8,631 bases of DNA from Saprospiraceae bacterium (GCA_027031185.1 JALVEF010000399.1:1-8631), one strand, 5' to 3'; numbered from the stretch's first letter, positions 1-6,167 are shown. Program-made: numbers and translations. Notes: generated by a model not told the origin, from the letters alone.

Positions 1-1
1 G

Positions 2-505
2 AAAATCCAATATCGGGTCCTCCCCGCCGAACAGCCCCAATTCCCCGACCGGTACTTCGACCTAATCTGCGTGGCCCAGGCCCTCCACTGGTTTGACATC
101 CCCGCCTTCTTCCGGGAAGCCCGCCGCGTCCTGCGGCCCGGCGGAATCCTGGCCGTCTTCGGTTATGGATTCTTTCGCATCAATGCGGAGATAGATGCCC
201 TCCTCGCCGATGCTTTGCATCGCAAACTTTCCCCCTTTTGGAGCGCCCGGAACCAACTCGTCATCTCCGGCTATTCCGGTGTGGACTTCCCATTCGACCC
301 GGTGCCCTGTCCTGACTTTGCTATTACGGCAGAATGGATGCCCGAGGACCTGATCAACTATATCTCCACCTGGTCCGCCGTCAAACGATACAACCAACAG
401 GCCTCTATACCCGTGGAAGAATCCCTGCGCCGTATTTTGTCGCCGGTCTGGCCGGAACCCCTGACCGTGTATATGGATATATATAAATTCATCCGCCGGA
501 AGTAA
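2..505 (+). CDS. SAM-dependent class I methyltransferase, 5'-truncated
   Basis: The reading frame is already open at the left edge, so only the C-terminal 167 residues are present; whole proteins of this type are usually around 250 residues. The visible part has the methyltransferase-11/UbiE-like signature order: an acidic 'LPAEQ' segment just after the edge (the usual site of adenine contact), then 'FDLICVAQALHWFD' (motif II region) and 'ARRVLRPGGILAV' (motif III region). The 'AQALHWF' variant resembles the trans-aconitate/TMT1-like branch, but the substrate cannot be read from sequence. The glycine-rich SAM-binding motif I lies outside the window. A GTG at 71 is inside conserved sequence and is not the start. 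The gene ends 21 bp before a strong terminator, so it closes its transcription unit and is not co-transcribed with katG. Fold assignment is secure; the role is unknown. Confidence 0.85.
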   Translation, partial: KIQYRVLPAEQPQFPDRYFDLICVAQALHWFDIPAFFREARRVLRPGGILAVFGYGFFRINAEIDALLADALHRKLSPFWSARNQLVISGYSGVDFPFDPVPCPDFAITAEWMPEDLINYISTWSAVKRYNQQASIPVEESLRRILSPVWPEPLTVYMDIYKFIRRK

Positions 506-526
506 GCTTGCCCGCCCTTGGCTCTG

Positions 527-561
527 ACGCTCCACGCACGCCCGTGCGTGGAGCGTTTTTT
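527..561 (+). terminator. Rho-independent terminator after the methyltransferase gene
   Basis: Arms at 527-540 and 543-556 are perfect reverse complements (core CGCTCCACGCACG / CGTGCGTGGAGCG), giving a stem of about 13 bp with a GCCC loop. A run of six T follows at 556-561. It lies 21 bp after the methyltransferase stop and about 95 bp before the likely katG promoter, so it separates the two units. Confidence 0.9.
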
Positions 562-654
562 GTGTCCGGTATCCCCGATCGGAAAAGTGTCACTGCGAAC
601 ATTTATTCATTATCCAAATATAGCCAAAACCTATGCCGGGATAAATATTATTGA

Positions 655-685
655 TTTGACCTATATTAATAGCGCCTTTAATTTG
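655..685 (+). promoter_or_regulatory. Probable Bacteroidota-type promoter of katG
   Basis: TTTG at 655-658 and TTAATTTG at 678-685 are 19 bp apart. The Bacteroidota sigma factor consensus is TTTG, then 19-21 bp, then TAnnTTTG, so there is one mismatch (TT for TA). Transcription would begin around 690, leaving a leader of about 25 nt before the ATG at 716. The element sits in an AT-rich island (about 597-715) in otherwise GC-rich DNA. Two short dyads flank or overlap it: ATAA-ATA-TTAT at 641-651 and CTAT-ATTA-ATAG at 661-672. They could bind a regulator, but this is not established. Confidence 0.55.
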
Positions 686-715
686 CAGGCAGTTTCAACG
701 CCTAAAAGAAATACT

Positions 716-2914
716 ATGAGCAAATCAAACGGAAAATGTCCGGTTAGGCATGGTGCCAGTGTCACCGTCCAACCCGATGTGATGGAGTGGTGGCCCAAGG
801 CCCTGAACCTGGACATACTTCACCAACACGACACAAAGACCAATCCTTACGGCGGCGACTTCGACTACCGGCAAGCCTTTGCCCAACTTGACTACGACGC
901 CCTCAAAGCCGACCTTCGCCAACTGATGACAGATAGCCGGGATTGGTGGCCCGCCGACTGGGGCACCTACGCCGGCCTGATGATTCGCATGGCCTGGCAC
1001 GCCGCCGGCACCTACCGCATCTTTGACGGCCGCGGCGGCGGCAATACCGGCAATCAGCGCTTCGCCCCCCTCAATAGCTGGCCCGACAATGTCAATCTCG
1101 ACAAGGCCCGCCGGCTCCTCTGGCCAATCAAAAAGAAGTACGGAAACAAAATCTCCTGGGCCGATCTCCTCATTCTGGCCGGCAATGTTGCCTATGAGTC
1201 ACTCGGTTTCAAGCCCCTTGGCTTCGGCGCCGGCCGCGAAGACATCTGGCACCCCGAAAAAGACGTGTATTGGGGCGCCGAAAAGGAATGGCTCGCCGCC
1301 ACACACAACCGCTATGCGGACGTGGACAATCGCGACTCCCTCGAAAACCCCCTCGCCGCTGTCCAAATGGGTTTGATTTACGTCAATCCCGAAGGTGTGG
1401 ACGGTCAGCCCGACCCCTTAAAAACCGCCCGCGATGTGCGCACCACATTTCGCCGTATGGGGATGACCGACGAAGAGACGGTCGCCCTGACGGCCGGCGG
1501 GCACACCGTCGGCAAGTGCCACGGCAATGGCGATGCCGCGGCCCTCGGCCCAAAACCCGAAGGCGCGGACGTCCACGAACAAGGCCTCGGCTGGCACAAT
1601 CCCAAAGCATCCGGCGTCGCCGAGCACACCGTCTCCAGCGGACTCGAAGGCGCCTGGACGACTACACCCGACCGATGGAATCATACCTACTTCCACATCC
1701 TGCTCAACCACGATTGGGAGTTGCGCAAAAGCCCCGCCGGCGCCTGGCAGTGGGAGCCTGTCCACATTAAAGAAGAAGACAAGCCACTCGACGCCCACAT
1801 CCCCGGCAAGCGCAACAATCCCATCATGACCGATGCCGACATGGCCATGCGCGAAGATCCCATCTTCCGCCAATATGCCGAACGATTCTACAAAGACCCC
1901 GAATACTTTGAAAAAGTCTTCGCACGCGCCTGGTTCAAACTCACCCACCGTGACATGGGACCCAAGACCCGCTACCTCGGCCCCGAAGTCCCCGACGAAG
2001 ACTTTATCTGGCAAGATCCCATCCCTGCACCGGATTACGTCCCGGACCAGGCCGATATCCGCACACTCAAAGACAGACTGCTCCACAGCGGCCTCTCACG
2101 CAGTGAGCTCATCGCCACCGCCTGGGACAGTGCGCGCACATTCCGCCAATCCGACTACCGCGGCGGCGCCAACGGCGCCCGCATCCGCCTGGAGCCCATG
2201 TGCTTCTGGCCCGGCAACGAACCGGCCCGCCTGCAAAAAGTCCTCCATACCCTCGAGCGGATTCGCGCCGACTTCGGCAAAGACATCAGCATCGCCGACT
2301 TGATTGTCCTGGGGGGCACCGCAGCCGTCGAACAGGCGGCTCACGACGCCGGCGTCCCCATCGAAGTCCCCTTCGCACCCGGGCGCGGGGATGCTTCCCC
2401 CGAAATGACCGACATCGAAGGATGGTCCTACCTCGAACCCATCCACGACGGATTCCGCAACTGGCTCAAGCACGACTGCGGCCAAAAGCCCGAAGAACTC
2501 CTCCTCGACCGCGCCCAACTCATGGGCCTCACCGCACCCGAAATGACCGTCCTCATCGGTGGTATGCGCGTACTCGACACCAATCACGGCGGTACCGCAC
2601 ACGGCGTCTTCACCGCCAATCCCGGCGTCTTGTCCAACGACTTCTTCGTCCACCTGACCGACATGCAGTACACCTGGAAGCCCGCCGGCGACAACCTCTA
2701 CCACATCGTCAATCGCCGCACCGGCGAGACCAAGTGGACCGCCACCCGCGTGGACCTCGTCTTGGGTTCCAATTCCGTCCTCCGCGCCTACGCCGAATTT
2801 TACGCACAAGACGACAACCGCGAGCGCTTTGTCCGCGACTTCGTCAAGGCCTGGACCAAGGTCATGAATGCCGACCGCTTTGACCTGATTGCCAAAGCCC
2901 CCGCCCTTTCATAA
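716..2914 (+). CDS. katG: Catalase-peroxidase KatG
   Basis: Encodes a 732-residue bifunctional haem catalase-peroxidase, which dismutates hydrogen peroxide and oxidises small substrates; the length is normal for the family. The N-terminal haem domain has the distal triad R91, W94, H95 in 'RMAWHAAGTYR' and the proximal haem ligand H263 in 'TAGGHTVGKCHG' with W314 behind it. W94, Y222 ('LIYVNPEG') and M248 ('RRMGMTDEE') match the Met-Tyr-Trp cross-link needed for catalase activity; the Y-M and M-H spacings (26 and 15) equal those of the M. tuberculosis enzyme. R419 in 'MGPKTRYLGPE' is the probable mobile arginine. The second, haem-less domain runs from about residue 440 to the end. The frame is open upstream to 518, but ATG 716 begins the conserved 'MSKSNGKCPV' and lies downstream of the promoter. 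Monocistronic, with terminators on both sides. No signal peptide, so cytoplasmic. Confidence 0.97.
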   Translation: MSKSNGKCPVRHGASVTVQPDVMEWWPKALNLDILHQHDTKTNPYGGDFDYRQAFAQLDYDALKADLRQLMTDSRDWWPADWGTYAGLMIRMAWHAAGTYRIFDGRGGGNTGNQRFAPLNSWPDNVNLDKARRLLWPIKKKYGNKISWADLLILAGNVAYESLGFKPLGFGAGREDIWHPEKDVYWGAEKEWLAATHNRYADVDNRDSLENPLAAVQMGLIYVNPEGVDGQPDPLKTARDVRTTFRRMGMTDEETVALTAGGHTVGKCHGNGDAAALGPKPEGADVHEQGLGWHNPKASGVAEHTVSSGLEGAWTTTPDRWNHTYFHILLNHDWELRKSPAGAWQWEPVHIKEEDKPLDAHIPGKRNNPIMTDADMAMREDPIFRQYAERFYKDPEYFEKVFARAWFKLTHRDMGPKTRYLGPEVPDEDFIWQDPIPAPDYVPDQADIRTLKDRLLHSGLSRSELIATAWDSARTFRQSDYRGGANGARIRLEPMCFWPGNEPARLQKVLHTLERIRADFGKDISIADLIVLGGTAAVEQAAHDAGVPIEVPFAPGRGDASPEMTDIEGWSYLEPIHDGFRNWLKHDCGQKPEELLLDRAQLMGLTAPEMTVLIGGMRVLDTNHGGTAHGVFTANPGVLSNDFFVHLTDMQYTWKPAGDNLYHIVNRRTGETKWTATRVDLVLGSNSVLRAYAEFYAQDDNRERFVRDFVKAWTKVMNADRFDLIAKAPALS

Positions 2915-2939
2915 GAAGCACAGTCTTTTGAATTGTAAT

Positions 2940-2977
2940 GAGGCTCGGGGAGGACACTCCTTCCCGGCCTCTTTTTT
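2940..2977 (+). terminator. Rho-independent terminator after katG
   Basis: GAGGC (2940-2944) pairs with GCCTC (2967-2971). After one bulged T, CGGGGAGGA (2946-2954) pairs with TCCTTCCCG (2958-2966), including one G-T pair, around a CAC loop. Six T follow at 2972-2977. It begins 26 bp after the katG stop. Confidence 0.9.
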
Positions 2978-3039
2978 GTCAGGTAAAAAAAGTTTACGGC
3001 CCCTTCGGGCCCGTACGGTACACCTGCGTCCCCGGCCCC

Positions 3040-3124
3040 CCGGTTTGGCAAACCATCCCCGGTACCCACCGCGTCCCCCGGCCTTCAACCACTATCACCG
3101 GAACACCGGTTTGGCAAACCATCC
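3040..3124 (+). repeat. Two copies of a GGTTTGGCAAACC palindromic repeat
   Basis: The 19-bp sequence CCGGTTTGGCAAACCATCC occurs exactly at 3040-3058 and again at 3106-3124, a 66-bp step. Its core GGTTTG-G-CAAACC is a perfect 13-bp palindrome around one central G. The surrounding 2978-3186 stretch is very C-rich, has no convincing gene, and separates the katG terminator from the manC promoter element. A degenerate third copy may lie at 5105-5133. This looks like a dispersed intergenic repeat family; whether it is genome-wide cannot be seen here. Confidence 0.7.
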
Positions 3125-3186
3125 TCGCCCTCGCCCGCCCTCGGCACCCACCACATCCCCTCACCGCCTCAACCCAAAAAATCCCG

Positions 3187-3194
3187 TAAGTTTG
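3187..3194 (+). promoter_or_regulatory. Probable -7 element (TAAGTTTG) of the manC unit
   Basis: TAAGTTTG followed by C matches the Bacteroidota -7 consensus TAnnTTTG exactly and ends 11 bp before the manC ATG. No good TTTG or TTG -33 element is seen at the expected distance, so the assignment rests on one half of the promoter. If used, transcription would start only a few bases before the start codon. Confidence 0.5.
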
Positions 3195-3205
3195 CCCCCA
3201 AACCA

Positions 3206-4282
3206 ATGCGTATGAACTATGTAGCCATCATGGCCGGCGGTGTCGGCTCCCGCTTCTGGCCTGCCAGCCGCGAAGAGATGCCCAAGCAGTTTTTGGACAT
3301 TACCGGCTCTGGTCAGTCGTTGCTCCAAATGACCGTGGAACGATTTAAGAAAATCATCCCGGAGTCGAATATCTTTATCGTCACGAACAAGAAGTACGTC
3401 CCGCTGGTCAAAGAACAGTTGCCCACGCTGGCTGATAATCAAATCATCGGCGAACCCTCCCGCAACAATACCGCCCCCTGCGTCGCCTATACCGCACTCA
3501 AACTCGCCGCACTCGATCCCGATGCCAATATGGTGGTAGCACCGTCCGACCACCTCATCCGAAAGGAGGATGCCTTTTTGTCGCAAATCCAAAAAGCACT
3601 GAACTTCGCCGCTTCAAATGATGCCTTGTTGACTTTGGGCATTCAGCCGACACGCCCCGACACCGGTTACGGTTATATACACTTTGACAAGCAAGGGGTG
3701 GACGGCATCCACAAAGTGAAGGCATTTAAGGAAAAACCGGATTTGGCAACAGCCGAAGCCTATCTGGCGAGTGGGGAATATCTCTGGAATGCAGGTATTT
3801 TCATCTGGAATGTCAAGAGTATTTTGAAGGCCTTCCGGCAATATGCCGGCGATATATATGATATCTTGTCGCAAGACACCGGCGCATACAACTCGCCGCG
3901 CGAACAAGAATTTATTGACCGGTATTATCCTACTACACCGAGCATCTCCATTGACTATGCCATCATGGAAAATGCGGATAATGTTTACACATTGCCGTCG
4001 GATATCGGCTGGTCGGATCTGGGCACGTGGGCATCTCTCCACACCGAATCCGCCAAAGACGAGCACGGAAATGCCGTCTTGGCAGACCCAATCGAGTTGG
4101 TGGATAGCCACAACAACATGATCCGCCTGCCCAAAGGCAAACTCGCTGTCATCAAGGGCCTGGAAGACTTCATCGTCATTGACGAAGGCGACGTCCTGCT
4201 CATCTACCCCAAGTCCCGCGAGCAGGAGATCAAGCAGGTGCGCCAACAAATCCACGAAAAGTACGGCGATAACTTTCTGTAA
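3206..4282 (+). CDS. manC: Mannose-1-phosphate guanylyltransferase (GDP)
   Basis: Makes GDP-mannose from mannose 1-phosphate and GTP (EC 2.7.7.13), the donor for mannose and, after conversion, fucose or related sugars in surface glycans. The 358-residue protein opens with the nucleotidyltransferase signature 'MAGGVGSRFWPAS', followed by 'PKQF' (residues 9-29). Further family blocks are 'GEPSRNNTAP', 'APSDHL' with D115, the catalytic 'FKEKP' at 174-178, 'WNAGIF' from 194, 'SIDYAI' with D250 and 'GWSDLGTW' at 268-275. The C-terminus resembles the short beta-helix of single-domain enzymes; the phosphomannose isomerase domain of the long proteobacterial form is absent, as is usual in Bacteroidota. 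Start: ATG 3206 gives MRMNYV; ATG 3212 two codons later fits equally well. No Shine-Dalgarno is seen. First gene of the glycan set, 18 bp before the next. Confidence 0.95.
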   Translation: MRMNYVAIMAGGVGSRFWPASREEMPKQFLDITGSGQSLLQMTVERFKKIIPESNIFIVTNKKYVPLVKEQLPTLADNQIIGEPSRNNTAPCVAYTALKLAALDPDANMVVAPSDHLIRKEDAFLSQIQKALNFAASNDALLTLGIQPTRPDTGYGYIHFDKQGVDGIHKVKAFKEKPDLATAEAYLASGEYLWNAGIFIWNVKSILKAFRQYAGDIYDILSQDTGAYNSPREQEFIDRYYPTTPSISIDYAIMENADNVYTLPSDIGWSDLGTWASLHTESAKDEHGNAVLADPIELVDSHNNMIRLPKGKLAVIKGLEDFIVIDEGDVLLIYPKSREQEIKQVRQQIHEKYGDNFL

Positions 4283-4288
4283 TTCCTC

Positions 4289-4296
4289 TATATTTG
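4289..4296 (+). promoter_or_regulatory. TATATTTG -7 element immediately before the GT2 start codon
   Basis: TATATTTG followed by C is an exact TAnnTTTG match that ends only four bases before the ATG at 4301. Transcription from such a site would start at or within a few bases of the ATG and give a leaderless or nearly leaderless mRNA. No -33 TTTG is visible at the right distance, so an internal promoter between manC and the transferase is plausible but unproven. Confidence 0.45.
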
Positions 4297-4300
4297 CTCT

Positions 4301-5185
4301 ATGAGAGTAACAATCATCACGCCCTGTCTCAACTGTGAGAAGACTATACACGATACACTGGCTTCCGTTGCCCGCCAGGACTATCCCGATATTGAGCACA
4401 TCGTCATAGATGGTCAATCCACCGACCGCACACTGGACATTGTCCGCCAATTCCCCCACGTCGCCAAACTCATCTCCGAAAAAGACCGCGGCATCTACGA
4501 CGCCATGAACAAAGGACTCATCGCCGCCACCGGTGATGTCATCGCCGTCCTGAATGCCGACGACTTCTACGTGTACGACCGCGTCATCTCCGATGTCATC
4601 AACCTGATGCGAGCAGAAAACGCCAATGTCGTCTATGCAGACCTCGACTACGTCGCCCGCGAAAATACCCGCAAGGTCACACGCGTGTGGTTCTCCGGCC
4701 CCTACAACCGCGACAACTTCAAACGCGGCTGGTCGCCACCGCATCCCACCTTCTTCGCCCGCAAGTCCCTGTACGAGCGCTTCGGCGGCTTCAATACCTC
4801 CATGCAGTACTCCGCCGACTATGAGCTCATGCTCCGCTTCCTCTACATCAACAGACAGCCCTGCGCCTACCTGCCCAAAACTATCGTCAAAATGCGGCGC
4901 GGCGGCGTCAGCAACATCTCCATCCGAAATCGCATCGCCGCCAACATTGAAGACCGAAGATCTTGGCAGTACAACAAGCTATCCACTCCGTTTTGGGTTC
5001 CCATCCTGAAACCCTTGCGAAAATTACCACAGTTCTTCCCCGGCTTTGTCGGCATATTTGCCGGGCGCCAAGCGCGAAATACACATCCACAGCCTGCCCC
5101 CGCTCCGGTATACCAAACTGTCCCTGGCATCCCCTTGCCCATTAGCAAGCCCAGCACGAAAACCTTCCCTCTTAGCCCGCCCTGA
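4301..5185 (+). CDS. Glycosyltransferase family 2 (GT-A fold)
   Basis: A 294-residue WcaA-like inverting transferase that would move a sugar from a nucleotide donor to a growing glycan at the cytoplasmic membrane face. The GT-A nucleotide-binding half begins 'VTIITPCLNCEKTI' and includes 'IDGQSTDRT' with D37 and D42. 'LNADD' with D87 and D88 is the metal-binding DxD-like motif. 'HPTFFARKSLYERFGGFN' and 'SADYELMLRF' (D173, E175) form the acceptor half and likely carry the catalytic base. No transmembrane segment is obvious, and donor and acceptor cannot be read. Similar proteins usually end near residue 250. Here a proline-rich tail of about 45 residues follows, and part of it resembles the repeat found upstream of manC. 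The gene starts 18 bp after manC and ends 15 bp before the RAYT cassette. Confidence 0.92.
   Translation: MRVTIITPCLNCEKTIHDTLASVARQDYPDIEHIVIDGQSTDRTLDIVRQFPHVAKLISEKDRGIYDAMNKGLIAATGDVIAVLNADDFYVYDRVISDVINLMRAENANVVYADLDYVARENTRKVTRVWFSGPYNRDNFKRGWSPPHPTFFARKSLYERFGGFNTSMQYSADYELMLRFLYINRQPCAYLPKTIVKMRRGGVSNISIRNRIAANIEDRRSWQYNKLSTPFWVPILKPLRKLPQFFPGFVGIFAGRQARNTHPQPAPAPVYQTVPGIPLPISKPSTKTFPLSPP
5105..5133 (+). repeat. Possible degenerate copy of the GGTTTGGCAAACC repeat in the GT2 3' end
   Basis: Twenty of 29 bases match 3040-3068 without gaps, and most differences are transitions. Translated in the GT2 frame it reads PVYQTVPGIP; the intergenic copy in its matching frame reads PVWQTIPGTH. 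The 13-bp palindrome is lost, although GGTATACC (5107-5114) is itself palindromic. The similarity is modest, and chance in C-rich DNA is not excluded. Confidence 0.35.
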
Positions 5186-5200
5186 GCACTGTTTTGGGCA

Positions 5201-5240
5201 GCATTTTAGCGCAAAAACAGCGGGTACCTCAGCCGTTACA
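5201..5240 (+). repeat. Left 40-bp direct repeat of the RAYT cassette
   Basis: Matches 6148-6187 at 36 of 40 positions without gaps; both begin GCATTTTAGC and end GTTACA, and share CAAAAACAGCGGGTACCT. It starts 15 bp after the GT2 stop codon. Confidence 0.8.
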
Positions 5241-5252
5241 ATTTGTTTTGGT

Positions 5253-5260
5253 TATATTTG
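5253..5260 (+). promoter_or_regulatory. Probable -7 element (TATATTTG) of the RAYT gene
   Basis: An exact TAnnTTTG match followed by C, 30 bp before the ATG at 5291. It supports that ATG over an in-frame TTG at 5243, which would lie upstream of the transcription start. No clear -33 TTTG is seen at 19-21 bp. Confidence 0.45.
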
Positions 5261-5290
5261 CCGGGGACGCAATTTGCGAATATTGACCCG

Positions 5291-6034
5291 ATGGCAAAAT
5301 TCAAAAACAAATACCGCATTGAATCCACGCGTTTGCGATATTGGGATTACGGGTGGAATGGCGCCTATTTTGTCACCATTTGTACAAAAAACAGGCGTTG
5401 TTGGTTTGGCGATGTCGTGAACGCCAAAATGAATTTGTCTGCCATGGGGCATATTGCCAATTCCTGTTGGTACGAAATACCCAAACATTTCCCGTTTGTC
5501 GAATTGGGCGAACATGTCATCATGCCCAACCACGTGCATGGCATTATCATCATTAATAAACCGGTGGAAAAATGTATGGCGGAACGGGATGGTATGCGCC
5601 GGGATGGTATGCGCCGGGATGTAGAGACGCAAAATTTTGCGTCTCTACATCCCGGCGCGCATCCCGGCACGCATCCCGGCGCGGATTCCGGCGCGGGTCC
5701 CGGCGCGGATTCCGGCGCGGGTCCCGGCGCGGGTCCCGGCGCGGATTCCGGCGCACATTCCGGCGCGTGGCCCGGCACGCATTCCGGCACGTGGCCCGGA
5801 CCCGCCAAAAACAAATTCGGCCCACAATCCCAAAACCTGGCATCCATCGTCCGCGGTTTCAAAATTGGGGTGACCAAAAACGCACGCCAAATAAATACCG
5901 GTTTCGCCTGGCAATCACGATATTACGACCATATCATCCGCAATGAAAATGAATACCGCCGCATCGCGCAATACATTCTCGACAATCCCGCAAAATGGGC
6001 GGATGATAGATTTAATGTGAAAGTAACTGTTTAG
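5291..6034 (+). CDS. REP-associated tyrosine transposase (RAYT, Y1/HUH type)
   Basis: A 247-residue IS200/IS605-related Y1 transposase of the RAYT kind. This family cuts and joins single-stranded DNA at REP-type hairpins through one tyrosine. The N-terminal half has 'YWDYGWNGAYFVTICTK' and 'VIMPNHVHGI', where H81 and H83 form the HUH metal site. The C-terminal half has 'LASIVRGFKIGVTK', 'WQSRYYDHIIRN' with Y211/Y212 as candidate nucleophiles, and 'YILDNPAKW'. Between them, residues about 92-175 are an unusual insert: RDGMR repeats, then 'VETQNFASL' encoded by a perfect palindrome, then 13 G-rich tetrapeptides (for example HPGA, DSGA, GPGA, WPGT). It joins the halves as a low-complexity linker without breaking the frame, so the enzyme may still work. 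Start ATG 5291 follows a TATATTTG element. Codon use is less C-ending than the neighbours, consistent with separate origin. Confidence 0.9.
   Translation: MAKFKNKYRIESTRLRYWDYGWNGAYFVTICTKNRRCWFGDVVNAKMNLSAMGHIANSCWYEIPKHFPFVELGEHVIMPNHVHGIIIINKPVEKCMAERDGMRRDGMRRDVETQNFASLHPGAHPGTHPGADSGAGPGADSGAGPGAGPGADSGAHSGAWPGTHSGTWPGPAKNKFGPQSQNLASIVRGFKIGVTKNARQINTGFAWQSRYYDHIIRNENEYRRIAQYILDNPAKWADDRFNVKVTV
5585..5620 (+). repeat. 15-bp tandem repeat, 2.4 copies, inside the RAYT gene
   Basis: CGGGATGGTATGCGC occurs at 5585-5599 and 5600-5614, followed by CGGGAT at 5615-5620, encoding RDGMR-RDGMR-RD. The GCGCCGGGATG part is the reverse complement of the CATCCCGGCGC units that follow the palindrome, so the two repeat tracts form opposite arms of one inverted structure. 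Confidence 0.9.
5611..5658. repeat. Perfect 48-bp palindrome within the RAYT coding sequence
   Basis: The 24-bp arms 5611-5634 and 5635-5658 are exact reverse complements with no spacer, centred on AAAA|TTTT. The core reads GTAGAGACGC-AAAATTTT-GCGTCTCTAC. It is read in frame as MRRD-VETQNFASL-HPG, and because it is symmetric the reverse strand can encode the same VETQNFASLHP peptide. It could extrude as a cruciform, or fold as a hairpin in single-stranded DNA or RNA. Confidence 0.97.
5648..5803 (+). repeat. 12-bp minisatellite, 13 units, in frame in the RAYT gene
   Basis: Thirteen consecutive 12-bp units fill 156 bp exactly. Types are CATCCCGGCGCG, GATTCCGGCGCG, GGTCCCGGCGCG and TGGCCCGGCACG with small variants, encoding HPGA, HPGT, HPGA, DSGA, GPGA, DSGA, GPGA, GPGA, DSGA, HSGA, WPGT, HSGT and WPGP. 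The unit length is a multiple of three, so copy-number change keeps the transposase in frame. The first unit overlaps the right arm of the 48-bp palindrome. Confidence 0.97.
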
Positions 6035-6040
6035 GTGCTC

Positions 6041-6167
6041 CTGTTTTTAGGGATAAAATAGGCATTTTTGTTCCTGTTGAAGCAAAAATTTTCGATGCGT
6101 AGCAGCGCTACGTGAGAAAAATTTTTGCAAAAACAGGTGCAAAAAGGGCATTTTAGCACAAAAACAG
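6041..6167. repeat. 127-nt imperfect fold-back (REP/BIME-like) after the RAYT gene
   Basis: Complementary blocks occur in mirrored order. CTGTTTTT (6041-6048) pairs with AAAAACAG (6160-6167), TAAAAT (6054-6059) with ATTTTA (6150-6155), TTTTTG (6065-6070) with CAAAAA (6140-6145), and CCTGTT (6073-6078) with AACAGG (6132-6137). GCAAAAATTTTC (6082-6093) pairs with GAAAAATTTTTGC (6116-6128) with one bulge. The tip CGTAGC-AGC-GCTACG (6098-6112) is perfect. It starts 6 bp after the RAYT stop and shares its last 20 bp with the right direct repeat. It may be the RAYT's DNA substrate and could also act as a transcription barrier. The 6035-6264 gap holds no other gene. Confidence 0.85.

Noticed and set aside
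518..715. Upstream extension of the katG reading frame
   Set aside because: It overlaps the terminator stem and the promoter, has no family similarity, and the conserved KatG N-terminus begins at ATG 716.
1418..2809. Long open frames on the minus strand opposite katG
   Set aside because: They arise from the strong C-ending codon bias of katG, which removes stops from the antisense frames; the translations have no recognisable domain.
2995..3015. Hairpin GGCCC-CTTC-GGGCC as a second terminator
   Set aside because: The stem is short and no T-run follows.
2889..3215. Small plus-strand open frames in the katG-manC gap
   Set aside because: Proline-rich translations of C-rich repeat DNA overlapping the katG end and its terminator; no start context or family signal.
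3614..4744. 376-codon minus-strand open frame opposite manC and GT2
   Set aside because: It spans two well-supported genes and their junction, and its translation resembles no protein I recognise; a shadow of codon bias.
5648..5803. CRISPR-like array
   Set aside because: The units are contiguous 12-mers with no unique spacers, and they are in-frame codons of the RAYT gene.
5553..5914. Several overlapping open frames on both strands through the minisatellite
   Set aside because: The 12-bp GC-rich units lack stops in all frames; only the frame joining the HUH and tyrosine halves makes a known protein.
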